DNA from: Nicotiana tabacum
Taxonomy: Eukaryota; Streptophyta; Magnoliopsida; Solanales; Solanaceae
DNA length: 64,000 nucleotides
Direction of reading: 5' to 3'
NCBI RefSeq assembly: GCF_000715075.1
Contig: NC_134095.1
Coordinates: 64,671,990-64,735,989 of the forward strand
This document shows, one piece after another, positions 1 through 11,410 of the stretch. Made by a program: the position numbers and the translations under genes. Below the pieces are notes generated by a model. It did no database searches. It saw only the letters and a list, made by a program, of their open reading frames with translations, and was not told the DNA's origin. Within the stretch, counting starts at the first letter, position 1; every line of letters begins with the position of its first letter.

Positions 1-619
1 CGTAGTCCGGGCATATATCTAGAAAGTCCTTATGTAAAAATTTTAAGAAATAATGAATTTTGGCTTAAAAGATGATTTTTGTTGACTTCGGTCAACGTTT
101 TAGGTAAAATGACCCAGACCCGTGTTTCGATGGTCCCGGAGGGTCCGTATTAAAATATGGGACTTGGGTATAAGCCCGAAATCGAATTCCGAGGACCCAA
201 GACCGAGAAATAAATTTTTGAAGAAAATTGTTAACTAAAAAATATAATAGTTTATGAAAATTAAATAGTGTTGAAACTTGATGGTATCGGGCCCGTATTT
301 TGGTTCCTGAGCCCGATATAGGTCTGTTATAATATTTAAACCTTATTTGTAATATTTGGTGAGAAATGGAAGTAATTTGATGTGATTCGGACCTTTGGTT
401 GAGGAAATATGAAGTTTGAACTATCTTGAAAATTTCATGAGTTTTGGTGTTAAATTCGTTGTTTAAGATGTTATTTTGGCGATTTGATCGCACGAACAAG
501 TCTGTATAATGTTTTTAGACTTGTGTGCATGTTTAGTTTGGAGCCCCGTGGGCTCGGTGAGTTTTAGATAGGCCACAGAGTGTTTTGAGCCTTAAGGAAA
601 TTTGCTGGTGTTACAGATC

Positions 620-850
620 TGTTGCGAAGTCTGGCTCGCAAATGCGAGCACCGCAATTGCGAAGAATCATCGCATTTGAGATGATTGGGCTGGGAAGGGG
701 ACCTTTGCATTTGCGAAGTTCATCGTCGCAAATGTGACATGAACAGTGGTCGCAATTGCGTACATTTGTTCGCATTTGCGAAGGCAGCAGGTCAGGCCAA
801 GCTTCGCATTTGCGAGTTTGCAATTGCGAACCTGTGATCGCAAATGCGAT
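620..850. repeat. Dispersed palindromic array, TCGCAAATGCGA type
   Basis: About ten copies of short hyphenated palindromes built from TCGCA/TTCGCA and TGCGAA halves, for example TTCGCATTTGCGAA-like and CGCAATTGCG units, with irregular 8-25 bp spacing. Comparable arrays of different base composition occupy the same relative place in the other LTRs of the window. Confidence 0.75.
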
Positions 851-960
851 ACTTGCAACTGTTCAAAAATAAGTTTTGACGGGATTTTCACTGTTCTGTG
901 ATTTCTTATCTGGTACCCCATAGCATGTTGCCCCCTTCCTGTTAATTTCTGTTTAGCTCC

Positions 961-1053
<93 letters not shown>
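961..1053. repeat. ATT trinucleotide microsatellite
   Basis: A perfect 93-bp run of the ATT trinucleotide inside the truncated LTR. The solo LTR has a short TTATT-rich stretch at the equivalent place (about 19262-19280), so this probably expanded from an existing seed. Confidence 0.97.
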
Positions 1054-1151
1054 GTTAAAGAGAATAAGAGACACAATGATGGAATCAAAACAATAATGTC
1101 CTAGCCTCATCACTACTTCGTCGAGGTTAGGCTCGGCACTTACTAGTACAT

Positions 1152-1202
1152 AGTCACCACACACAACCGGAGAGCCGTGTGTACCGGTCGTGTGTGGTGA
1201 CT
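1152..1202. repeat. Foldback (inverted-repeat) junction at the pol start
   Basis: Arms 1152-1170 and 1184-1202 are 19 bp with one mismatch, separated by 13 bp. The right arm is native pol sequence, matched by 60508-60526 in the second element; the left arm is an inverted copy of it joined to LTR sequence. This marks a rearranged junction between the truncated LTR and pol. Confidence 0.85.
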
Positions 1203-4200
1203 ATTGGGGGTCTGGAGACCCAAGTGGATCTTTTACTATTGTGTATGGTGGATTTTGATATTATTTTGGGCATGGATTGGCTATCTTCGTGTCGTGCTAT
1301 TTTAGACTGTCATGCTAAGACAGTGACATTGGCTATGTCGGGTGTGCCACAGATTGAGTGGCAAGATTCGACGGATTATATTCCTAGTAGGGTAATTTTG
1401 TTCATGAAGGCCTAACGTATGGTTGGGAAGGGTTGTCTTTCGTATTTAGCCTTTGTGAGGGATGTCGGTGCAGAGACTCCTAGTATTGATTCTGTTCCAA
1501 TTGTGAGAAATTTTCCCGATGTGTTTCCTACATACCTGTCGGGCATGCCACCGGATAGGGATATTGATTTTGGTATTGATCTGGTACCGGGCACTCAGCC
1601 CATTTCTATTCCGCCGTATCGTATGGCACCAGCAGAGTTGAAGGAGTTAAATTAGCAGCTTCAGGAACTCCTTGATAAAGGGGTTCATTCGGCCTAGTGT
1701 TTCTCCTTGGGGTGCGCCGGTTCTTTTTGTGAAGAAGAAGGATGGCACTATGAGGATGTACATTGATTATAGGCAGTTGAACAAAGTAACAGTTAAGAAC
1801 AAGTATCCTCTGCCTCGCATTGATGATTTGTTTGACCAGCTTCAGGGAGCGAGAGTGTTCTCCAAGATTGATCTCCGTTCAGGTTATCATCAGTTGAAGA
1901 ACAGGGACTCAGATATTCTTAAGACAGTTTTCAGGACCCGATATGTTCATTATGAGTTCTTGGTGATGTCTTTTGGGCTGACCAATTCCCCAGCAGCGTT
2001 CATGCATTTGATGAACAGCGTGTTCCGGCCTTATCTCAACTCGTTCGTCATAGTTTTCATTGATGATATTTTGGTATACTCACGTAGTCAGAAGGAGCAC
2101 GAGGAGCATTTGAGAGTTATGTTGCAGAGATTGAGGGAGGAGAAACTTTATGCAAAGATCTCCAAGTGTGAGTTTTGGCTCAGTTTAGTGGCTTTCTTGG
2201 GGCATGTGTTGTCCAGCGAGGGTATTTAGGTTGATCCAAAGAAAATAGAGGCGGTTTAGAGTTGGCCCAGACTGTCCTCAGCCACAGAGATTCGCAACTT
2301 TCTTGGTTTGGCGGGTTATTACCGCCGGTTTGTTCAGGGATTCTCATCTATTGCATCGCCCTTGACCAAGTTGACTCAAAAGGGTGCTTCATTTGTATGG
2401 TCGGATGAGTGTGAGGAGAGCTTTCAGAAGCTCAAGACAACCTTGACCACAACTCCAGTGTTAGTTTTGCCATCAGCTTCAGGTTCATATATCATGTATT
2501 ATGATGCTTCGAGATTTGGCATTGGGTGTGTATTGATGCAGGATGGTAGAGTTATTGCTTATGCGTCCCGTCAGTTGAAGCCCCATGAGAATAACTACCC
2601 CGTTCATGATTTGGAGTTGGTTGCCATAGTTCACGCATTGAAGATTTGGAGGAATTACTTGTATGGTATGTCTTGTGAGGTGTTTACGGATTATCGTAGC
2701 CTCCAACACTAGTTCAAGCAGAAGGATCTCAATTTGTGGCAGCGGATATGGTTAGAGTTGCTAAAGGATTATGATATTACTATATTGTACCATCCGGGGA
2801 AGGCCAATGTGGTGGTCGATGCTTTGAGCCGAAAGGCAGTGAGTATGGGGAGTTTGGCATATATTTCAGTTGGGGAGAGACCTCTTGCAGTTGATGTTCA
2901 GGACTTGGCCAATCGGTTCGTGAGGTTAGATATTTCAGAGCCCAGTCGGGTATTGGCTTGCGTGATTTCTCGGTCTTCCTTATATGATCGCATCAGAGAG
3001 CGCCAGTATGATGATCCTAATTTGCTTGTCCTCAAGGACAGAGTTTAGCACGATGATGCCAGAGATGTGACTATTGGTGATGGTAGGGTATTGAGGATGC
3101 AGGGCCGGATATGTGTGCCCAATGTAGATGGGCTTCGGGAGTTGATTCTGGAGGAGGCCCATAGCTTGCAGTATTCCATTTATCTGGGTGCCGCGAAGAT
3201 GTATCAGGATCTGAGACAGCATTATTGGTGGAGGAGAATGAAGAAGGACATTGGGGAATTTGTAGCTCGATGTCTCAATTGTCAGTAAGTGAAATATGAG
3301 CATCAGAGGCCGGGTGACTTGCTTTAGCAGATGGATATTCCAGAGTGGAAGTGGGAGCGGATAACCATGGACTTTGTAGTTGGGCTCCCATGGACTTTGA
3401 AGAAGTTCGATGCTATTTAGGTGATTGTGGATTGGCTGACCAAGTCCGCGCACTTCATTCCTGTGTGTACTACCTATTATTCAGAGCAGTTGACAGAGAT
3501 CTATATCCGGGAGATTGTTCGTTTGCATGGTGTCCCAGCTTCCATCGTTTCAGATAGGAGCACTTAGTTTACTTCGCAGTTTTGGAGGTTCGTGCAGCGA
3601 GACTTGGGTATTCAGGTTGAGTTGAGCATAGCTTTTCACCCTCAAATAGACAGACAGTCTGAGCGCATTATTCAGATATTGAAGGACATGTTGCATGCTT
3701 GTGTTATTGATTTTGGAGGGTCATGGGATCAGTTTCTACCACTCACAGAGTTTGTTTATAACAACATCTACCAGTTGAGTATTCAAATGGCTCCATATGA
3801 GGCTTTGTATGGGAGGCGATGTAGATCTCCAGTTGGTTGGTTTGAGTCGGATGAGGCTAGGCTATTGGGGATAGACTTGGTGCAGGATATTTTAGAAAAG
3901 GTGAAGGTAATTCAAGAGAGGCTTCGTACATCGCAGTCGAGACAAAAGAGTTATGTTGACAGGAAGATTCGGGATGTGTCCTACAGGGTTGGTGAGAAGG
4001 TTCTATTGAAGGTTTCGCCCATGAAGGGTGTTATGAGATTTAGGAAGAAGGGTAAATTGAGTCCTCAGTTCATTGGGCTTTTTGAGGTGCTTCGTAGGAT
4101 TGGGGAGGTGGCTTATGAGCTTGCTTTGCCACCCAACTTGATGAGTGTGCATCCGATATTTCATGTCTCTATGCTCCGGAAGTATATTGGGGATCCGTCT

Positions 4201-4470
4201 CATGTTCTGGATTTCAGCACGGTTCAGTTAGATGGTGATTTGACTTATGATGTGGAGCCAACAGCTATTTTGGAGCGCCAGGTTCGAAAGTTGAGATCAA
4301 AGGATATAGCTTCAGTGAAAGTGCAGTGGAGAGATTGGCCCGTAGAGGAAGCTACCTGGGAGATCGAGAGGGAGATGCGGAGCAGATATACTCACCTGTT
4401 TGATGCTTCAAGTATGTTTCTTGACTCGTTCGAGGACGAACGTTTGTTTAAGAGGGGGAGGATGTTGTGA
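1184..4470 (+). pseudogene. pol: Ty3/gypsy chromovirus pol, degenerate
   Basis: Reading + with several stops and one frameshift, the order is end of aspartic protease, reverse transcriptase (FIDDILVYS catalytic box near 2060-2085), RNase H (about 2308-2710), integrase and a C-terminal chromodomain-like stretch (about 4310-4400, VQWRDWPVEEATWE). The integrase zinc region (3150-3287) ends in CLNC but one expected His is Tyr; the DDE core is recognisable (ITMDF near 3360, SDR near 3553, SERII near 3658). In-frame stops lie near 1413, 1653, 2227, 2257, 2710, 3046, 3286, 3325, 3418 and 3565, and an extra A near 1677 shifts frame. Most stops look like CAG or CAA to TAG or TAA and TGG to TAG. Gag and the 5' LTR are missing, so this is a dead 5'-deleted copy of the family seen at 55599-64000. 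Confidence 0.93.
4450..4465 (+). other. Polypurine tract of chromovirus element 1
   Basis: The purine run AAGAGGGGGAGGATG ends immediately before the LTR start, the expected place for the plus-strand primer of an LTR retrotransposon. Confidence 0.8.
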
Positions 4471-5167
4471 TCCGGTCAGTCATCTCATGAATTACCGCTT
4501 CGTTTTCCCTGTTTTTGCTTTTTATTACTTTGTTTATCGGTAATATGTGTGATCGAGTTGGTTGGCTCGGGTTCGGAAAGGTTTTTAGAAGGTTTGAGAC
4601 ATTTAGTTTCTTTTGAGGAAGCTTATGTTGGAAAAGTCAATCAGATATTGACTTATGTGTTAAAGGGCTCGGATGTGAGTTCCGATGGTTCGGATAGCTT
4701 TGGGAGGTGATTTCGGATTTAGGAGCATGATCGGAATGTATTTTGGAGGTCCGGAGTGGATTTAGACTTGAATTGGCGAAATTGAAATTTTGGCGTTTGC
4801 CGGTTGATAGGTGAGATTTTGATGTAGGGGTCGGAATGGAATTCCGGAAGTTAAAGAAGGTCCGTTGTGTCATTTGGGATGTGTGTGCAAAATTTCAAGT
4901 CATTCGGACGCGGTTTGATAGACTTTTTGATCGAAAGTGGAATTTAGAAGATTTTGGAATTCTTAGGCTTGAATTCGATGCGAATTCGGTGTTTTGATGT
5001 TGTTTTGAGTGTTCCGAAGGTTGGAACAAGTTTGAATGATGTTATGGGTTATGTTAGCATGTTTGGTTGAGGTTCCGAGGGCCTCAGGTGAGTTTCGGAT
5101 GGTCAAACGGACTATTTCATGTTGTCAGAAGTTGCAAAAAAATCTGCTGAAGTGTTGCAGTCAGCAG

Positions 5168-5392
5168 GGCTTCGCATTCGCGAGTGGACCCTCGCATTCG
5201 TAAAGGGTTAGCAGGTGAGGCTGAAGATTTTGCCTTCGCGTTCGCGAGAGAGGTTTTGCGTTCGCGAAGGGCTGGGGTCGGGAGCTTCGCGTTCGCGAGA
5301 GAACAGGCGCATTCGCGAAGAAGGAAAATATGGTCAACGTCAGGTTGTGTTTCACGAACGCGAGGCTTTGACCGCGTTCGCGAAGAAGGTTT
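5168..5392. repeat. TTCGCGAA palindromic array in LTR U3
   Basis: About a dozen CGCGTTCGCGAA-type palindromic units and half-units in 225 bp, strongly CpG-rich against an AT-rich background. The array ends about 20 bp before a TATA-like box at 5410. It is repeated at the same offset in the LTR at 55599. Confidence 0.88.
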
Positions 5393-5409
5393 TGAATGCC
5401 TGGGCAGAA

Positions 5410-5419
5410 TATTTAAATA
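5410..5419 (+). promoter_or_regulatory. Putative TATA box of LTR promoter
   Basis: TATTTAAATA lies just downstream of the palindromic array. The minus-strand LTR has a TATAAG-containing motif (9129-9136) in the same context, next to the same GCCCAGGCAT block. Assignment as the retrotransposon promoter is inferred from position and sequence only. Confidence 0.55.
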
Positions 5420-5914
5420 GCCATTGTCTGCGATTTTGGGGCTAATTTTCACCATTTTTGGGAGATTTTGAAGCTTTTTGAAGAGGATTGAAGAGGGATT
5501 CAAGGGGGAACACTTGGAGGTAAGATTTATGGACTTAATACTCAATCCTAATGTGAATTCTACCTAATTAATCATGGAATTTAAGCCTAATATTGAAGAA
5601 ATAGGGCTTGTAATTGGAGATCTAAAATTAGGGATTTGAGGGATCATTTGAGGTTGGTTTTGATGACTTTGATATGAATGAACTCGGGGGGTGATAAGGA
5701 GTCTATTGATGTAATTTTTATCGGAATCTGAGACGTGGGCCGGGGGGTCGGGTTAGGCCAATTTCGCGATTTGTGTTGTAATTTGATTTCTTTCGAGTGG
5801 GCTTTGTTCCCTTAGCATATTTTGATGGTTTTGTACTGATTTTGATTAGATTTGGAGCATCTGGAGGTCGATTCGAGAGGCAAAGGCATCGCGAGCTAGA
5901 GATTGGACCGGATA

Positions 5915-5927
5915 GAGGTAAGTAATG
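5915..5927 (+). promoter_or_regulatory. Consensus 5' splice donor conserved among LTRs
   Basis: GAGGTAAGTAATG matches the plant donor consensus and is also present at 57158-57170 and, as AGGTAAGT, on the minus strand at 9027-9034. All three lie downstream of the presumed promoter. Use as a real donor is unproven. Confidence 0.4.
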
Positions 5928-6579
5928 ATTTTAAATGTTGTCCTGAGTGTATGAAACCCTGAATTTCATATCGTTGTGCTATATTGAGGTGGCGCATACG
6001 CTAGATGGCGAGCGTGGGGTCGGGCACCATTGGGGATTGTGACTTAGTCCATCCCGAATGACTGTTTTCCCGTGTATTTGATTGAAAATGATTTGCTATC
6101 ATCATGTTTTGGGCTGAATGCAATATTTGGGCCTCGTGCCAACTATTTGGACCTTTAGGAGATTTTTACTGATATTTCCTCACTGTTTTGATTTTATATC
6201 TGTACTCAGTCATGCTATATTATATTGTTTTCATAAACTCAGTCATGTTTACTCTGTTTTAATTCTTTAAATAATATTTTGGGTTGAGCATCATATTTTA
6301 CTATGCCCGAGTGACTTTTAGAGATTTCTGACTGAGTAAGGCCGAGGGCATGTGTTGTGAGGATACTTTTGGGTCGGGTTGCACGCTGCAACAGTGATAC
6401 ACTAATTTATGATTATAAGGCGGAGGGCATGAGATTGTATGCCACGAGGTGACTTGTTGATATGAGGCCGAGAGCTTATTGATTATGCCACGAGATGGCT
6501 TGATATTGCGCTTGGGCCGTAAAGGCCCCTCCTAGAGTCTGTACACCCCCAGTGAGCGCGGGTACCCATTGTGATGTGA

Positions 6580-6660
6580 GATATAGCCCGAGGGGCCGGT
6601 GTTGTTCCATGTTGTTGCCCGAGGGGCTGATTCTGTTGGTGTTGTGCCCGAGGGGCGATT
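6580..6660. repeat. Short repeats of CCCGAGGGGC in LTR
   Basis: Three CCCGAGGGGC units with 25-30 bp spacing. The related LTR has the same module in more copies at about 57800-57945. Confidence 0.75.
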
Positions 6661-7291
6661 TTTATGTGTTTATCTTTTCTAGCTGCCTATCATTTACTTG
6701 TTTGACTATTAAAAAGGTATTTTAAAGAAGGTTAAACTGAGCTAAGATGTTTTTAAGAGATTTCACTGTTTTACTGCACTTACTGGTTTTACTCTGCTTC
6801 TGTATAGCATGTTGTTGTGTTTTTACGTGATTTCTTATCGCTCAATCATTATTTATTGTTGTTACTCACTGAGTTGGAGTACTCACTTTACTCCCTGCAC
6901 CCTGTGTGCAGATTCAGACCTTGAGGTCCCGCTAGTGAGTGTTGATTTCTTCCAGCTTAGGCGGTTCGGAGATTCACTAGGTAGCTGCTCGGCGTTCGCA
7001 GCCCAGTGTTTTTTCCCTATCTCATTTTTTCTTGGTTTAGTTATGTAATAGACTATGTAGACTCTTCCTATTTTTAATCGGTTAATAGATGCTCATGACT
7101 GGTGACACCCCGATGTCGGGCTATGTCTATTCCGCAAATTGTATTATTCTCCTTTATTTTGAGATTATTATTATGTTAAAGACTTAATTTGTATTGTTTT
7201 AATTGCTTAAAAATGAATTGGGGGTGTGTCGGCTGGCCTTGTCTTCGCGAGAGGCGCCATCACGACTGGGTCTGGGTTTAGAGTCGTGACA

Positions 7292-8300
7292 TTTTGCCTC
7301 CAAGGTTCTCCAGAGAACTTCTCTAGGAACCTTGTCATACACTTTCTCTAGGTCAATAAACACCATGTGCAGGTCTTTCTTCCTATCCCTGTACTGTTCA
7401 ACCAACCTCCTAACAAGGTGTATAGCTTCTATAGTAGAACGACCCGTCATGAAACCAAATTGGTTGTTGAAAACGGAGACCGTCATCCTCAACCTCGCTT
7501 CAACAACCCTCTCCCACACTTTCATAGTATGACTCAGTAATTTGATATCCCTATAATTGTAACAACTCTGGATATCACCCTTGTTCTTATACAGTGGATA
7601 CACCGTACTCCACCTCCACTCATCTGGCATCCTCTTCGCCTTCAAAATAACAATCAACAACATAGTCAACCACTCCAAACCTGCTTTTCCCACACTTCCA
7701 AAATTCTACCGGGATCTCGTAAGGCCCGGTCGCTCTACCCATACTCATATTACTCATGGCTCCCACAACCTCCTCAGCCTTGATGCGCCTACAGTACCCA
7801 AAGTCCCTGTGACTCCCGGAATGCTCCAATTCACCTAACACAATATCCCGATCCTCTACTTCATTAAGAAGTTTTTGAAAGTAAGTGTGTCATCTCCTCT
7901 TAATCTAGGAATCTTCTATCAATACTCTACCATAGTCATCCTTGATGCATCTCACTTGGTCTAAATCTCGAGCTTTCCTCTCTCTCAGCTTGGCCAGCCT
8001 AAATAACTTCTTCTCACCACCTTTTTCACCTAGTTCCTCGTACATACAACCATAAGTCGCAGTCTTAGCCTCCATGACCGCCAGCTTCGTTTTCTTCCTA
8101 GCTACCTTATACCTCTCCATGCACGTTCGCCTCTCCTCCTCACCTATGCTCCCCACTAATGTCCGGTACGCCTCCTTCTTCGCTTCCACTTTACCTTGTA
8201 CCACTTCATTCCACCACCAGTCTCCTTTGTGCCTTCCAGAGACGCCCGTCGAGACCCCTAACACCAATCTACCGATAATCAAGTATTCTGCCAAAAATTA
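7292..8300 (-). pseudogene. RTE-type LINE reverse transcriptase fragment
   Basis: Read on -, 8294 to 7905 gives a basic linker-type protein ([18 protein letters not shown]...), then about 7841-7292 gives reverse transcriptase motifs: [13 protein letters not shown], then [44 protein letters not shown], and [19 protein letters not shown] carrying the first catalytic Asp. Frame changes near 7690 and 7850 break it. It stops exactly where the chromovirus LTR begins at 7291, so the rest of the polymerase was separated by that insertion and is not in the window. The motif set matches plant RTE-clade LINEs. Confidence 0.88.
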
Positions 8301-9202
8301 AAGTAATAAGGCTCGGTCAACTATGTAAGTTCTAGTATCAAGCTCAGTCATGAATTCAAGTATTTAAACAGGCAAGATTAATTCAAGTAGTATATTTAAG
8401 GCATAGAGTAAATCTAAGTCTACCCGGACATAATCAAGAATCTAACTTACGCACGGACGCTCGTCACCTCGTACATTTAAGGCATAATGTAAATGTAAGT
8501 CTACCCGGACATAATCAAGAATATAACTTACGCACGTACGTGCGTAGCTCCCATAGCAAGTAGCACATAGCAATTAGAATACCTACGGGGGTAAATTGAT
8601 CCCTCTTACAAGATTAGACAAGAAACTTATCTTACTTCCAAATCCAATAATTGGCTCCAACACCTTACTAACACCTCAAATTAATGCCCAGTGACTCGAA
8701 ACTAGCCAAAAGAACATGAAAACTAATCAATATATACTCAAGAACCCATAATTTAATTATTAGAATCAATTCTCAACCCCCACATGGAAAGTCAACAAAA
8801 GTCAACCCCGAACCTAAGTGCCTTGATTTCGGAAATTTTTAAAGCTAAATATTACTCATAGCATCATGAATTCAAATATATTATTTATTATTTCATGCCT
8901 TATTTCGTAGTCAAATCCTATTTTTACCAATTCTATATTTTTCAACCCAAACCCTATAATTACTACTAATTGCCATGTTAAAATTCACATATAATCCATG
9001 TATTTAGCTTACAACAAGTAGGAATCACTTACCTAGTGATACTTGATGAAAATGGCTCTTCAAGAAGCTCCCAAATAGTCCAAGCCAAGAGAAAATAGGA
9101 TGAAATGAGCTATGTCTCGAAGTTAAATCTTATATTCTGCCCAGGCATCCTTCATTTTGATCACGGAAGAACCCTCGCCATCATGAAGGCCATTGCTGCC
9201 CC
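8301..9202 (-). mobile_element. Chromovirus LTR, distal part, split by Tat-like element
   Basis: Minus-strand LTR sequence. It contains GCCCAGGCAT next to a TATA-like motif, mirroring 5396-5420 of the LTR at 4466-7291, and a minus-strand AGGTAAGT donor-like site. It continues, across the 9203-22626 insertion, into 22627-23680, where the LTR start is found. The left edge abuts LINE sequence near 8300 and looks truncated. Confidence 0.72.
8399..8537. repeat. Tandem duplication of about 79 bp in the LTR
   Basis: The block beginning GGCATAGAGTAAAT with AAGTCTACCCGGACATAATC recurs about 79 bp later, both followed by AACTTACGCACG. Confidence 0.85.
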
Positions 9203-11388
9203 TGTGAGCACCTAACTTTTGCCCTACATAAAAATAACTCCTAAAAATAGACCAAAAATAATTTTTATGGATTTTAGAAGTTTTTCTTTATTTAATTGCA
9301 TTTCATGCATGTTTAATATTTTTAAAATCATAAAAAATTATCACATTTCTATTTCATGTCATCTTAGGTTTAATTTTGCATTTTTAGGAATTAACTACTC
9401 TTTAATTGTTAGAATTAGTGCATAAAAAAATTAAAATAAATTATTTCATGCATTTGTTAATAGATAAATAGAATTAGTTTGCTAATAAGATTTAAGTTAG
9501 ATTTTAATTTAGGATTTTAATCAATTTGTTCAAGAATTTAAAATCAAAGGGAAAAGAAAACAAAGAAAGAAAAAGGGGGAAAGACTATTTTGGGGGTCTA
9601 AATTCGGACATTGGCCAATTTTCTTGGCCCAATTCCCTCAAAACCCATCCAAGCCCACGCCTGCCAGGCCCAATCGGTCCCCCTCCCCTTTAATTAAAAA
9701 AAAACTAACCCTTCTCTCATCCCCCTTCTCTAGAAAAAAAACGGCGCACTCCCTTTCTTCTCTATTCCCCCTTCTTCTCCATTCACTCTTACTCTCACAC
9801 AGACCCCCCTTCCTCACAAACATAATTGATTCTCACCCAAACACTCTCATTCTCACCTCACTTTACTCATTTGTGTACATCTAGAAGAAAAAAAATCCCA
9901 AAAGAAAATCATATTTGAAAACTTTAAAAAAAAAAAACTTCGGAAGAACAAAGAAGAACATTTTTTTTATCTGCGAAAATCTTCACGTTCTCTTTTTCCG
10001 GTTATTTCAAAAATTGTGACATGATTTAAAATGTATACTCCGGTTACCCAGATTAGCAAAAAAAAATGAAAGTTTGTTGCTGATGGCATCTTCTTTGCGG
10101 ATCTTAACGGAGTGTTGACGCGTGAAGTGCTGGGGATTTTGCTTTGCTCGTTGCTGTCTCTATACCGGAATTTGTCCAAGCTTCTCTCCTTAGCTAAGAG
10201 CTTAGATATTTGGGAAAAAATAAAGCATTCATATTCACTTTCGTCTTATGATACTGTTTCGATTTCAACTTTGTAATTCAGATTGGTTTAATAATGTTCA
10301 CGATGTTATTGTGTTTTGCTTGCTCAAATTGCTTTCTTTGTTAGTGTAGTTGACAGAACAATGCTAATTATGGCTAGAATAAAATCGTTTGGTGGATTAT
10401 TGAATACCCGGTTACTTGTTTTCATTCGGTTATTATAAATGTGGATAGTAAAAATTGATGAGAGAAGGGAATTGATGAAGCTATGTTATGTATTTACACT
10501 CTGTCTAAATGAAGGCACAGTATGCAGTTGTTGAGGCTTTAATTGTTTTCTTCCGAATTAATTATTCCGATCAATTTGCGTACAAGACATGTTTTGGATC
10601 AACTTTTTCTCGCTTTAATTCCTCTCTTTGTAAATTTAAGTAGTAGTAATATATTTGTTTTTTCTGTGGTCTCCATTTTTACTTTCCGTAAATGAGGTTG
10701 TGTTCTTAAATATATTTCTTGACTCACACATCAATTTCATATCCATAAGTCATTGCTTCACAATAATCTCGAAGTAGCCTTAGAAAGAATAAATCATGAA
10801 TATCGTAGTTTGCATTAGGCGCGATTAATAAATCATCGTGACTATGGGTACAGTTCCCATAATCCCCAATTGGAGTGTGTGTTTCATGTGACTCGACAAT
10901 AACTTCAAGTCAATAAATAATAAAATAAACATGTTGTCGATCGTGGTTACGATTCTTGTGACGTGATTTGCAATGTGTACCAAAATGACAAGTGTACGAC
11001 AATCGTGACTTGTTCCAGAAGTAACTTCATAAATAATTAAAAACGGTTAAAAAGTTAAAAGTGCACAATCGGTTTAAAACATGTAATTAATCAGATAATT
11101 AGGCCAATTATTAATAGTTGAGAGACCCTGCTAAAACTACGGAACTCGGAAGTGCCTCACACCTTCTTCCGGAGTAACAAAATTTCTTACCCGGTCTTCT
11201 GTGTTGGCGAACCAAAAATAGAGTCAATTTTCCTCGATTTGGAATTTAAAATAAACTGGTAACTTGGGACATCATATAATTATCCCAAGTGGCGACTCTA
11301 AAATAAATAAATAATCCCATTTCGATTAATGTCACTTAAATTGGAAAAATTCTCTTCTATCCCCCTTTGGGAAAAATGAGGTGTGACA
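9203..11388 (+). mobile_element. 5' LTR of Tat-like element
   Basis: 2186 bp, TGTGAGCACC...GGTGTGACA. It aligns over its full length with 20468-22626; differences are mainly single-base transitions and small indels, for example a 3' LTR insertion near 20951-20970 and shortening near 20886. The two LTRs are similar enough that the insertion is much younger than the surrounding LINE. Confidence 0.92.
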
Positions 11389-11392
11389 GCTC

Positions 11393-11410
11393 TGGCGACT
11401 CTGCTGGGGA
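11393..11410 (+). other. Primer binding site, tRNA-Arg type
   Basis: TGGCGACTCTGCTGGGGA begins 4 nt after the LTR end. This motif is the type reported for Ogre/Tat elements, primed by tRNA-Arg; the tRNA assignment is from family knowledge, not a search. Confidence 0.75.

Larger units (their letters stand above)
1..1151 (+). mobile_element. Truncated LTR of a Ty3/gypsy-type retrotransposon
   Basis: No plausible coding content. The stretch has the order seen in the other LTRs of this window: a dispersed palindromic array (620-850), then an ATT microsatellite, then a block near 1100-1147 (GTCGAGGTTAGGCTCGGCAC) that closely matches 19396-19413 of the solo LTR at 17683-19871. The left end lies outside the window and the right end stops at a foldback junction at 1152, so neither terminus is seen. 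It differs from the LTR at 4466-7291 and is probably a different chromovirus family. Confidence 0.65.
4466..7291 (+). mobile_element. 3' LTR of chromovirus element 1
   Basis: Starts TGTGATCCGG right after pol and the polypurine tract and ends GTCGTGACA, giving 5'-TG...CA-3' ends and 2826 bp. It parallels the 5' LTR at 55599-58580 throughout: same start, TTCGCGAA array at about +700, GAGGTAAGTAATG block, CCCGAGGGGC repeats and the ACACCCCGATGTCGG block near the end. Beyond 7291 the sequence becomes minus-strand LINE reverse transcriptase, so the element interrupted a LINE. The expected target duplication cannot be checked because the 5' side is rearranged. Confidence 0.9.

Noticed and set aside
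667..1164. 165-codon minus-strand open frame with a long isoleucine run
   Set aside because: It is the translation of the ATT microsatellite and LTR sequence, not a gene.
1184..4470. Possible endogenous pararetrovirus
   Set aside because: Domain order ends with integrase and a chromodomain, followed by an LTR; no movement protein or coat region is seen, so it is Ty3/gypsy.
9624..9884. 86-codon proline/serine-rich frame in the Tat-like 5' LTR
   Set aside because: The equivalent position in the 3' LTR is disrupted by indels, and the composition is a pyrimidine-rich leader.
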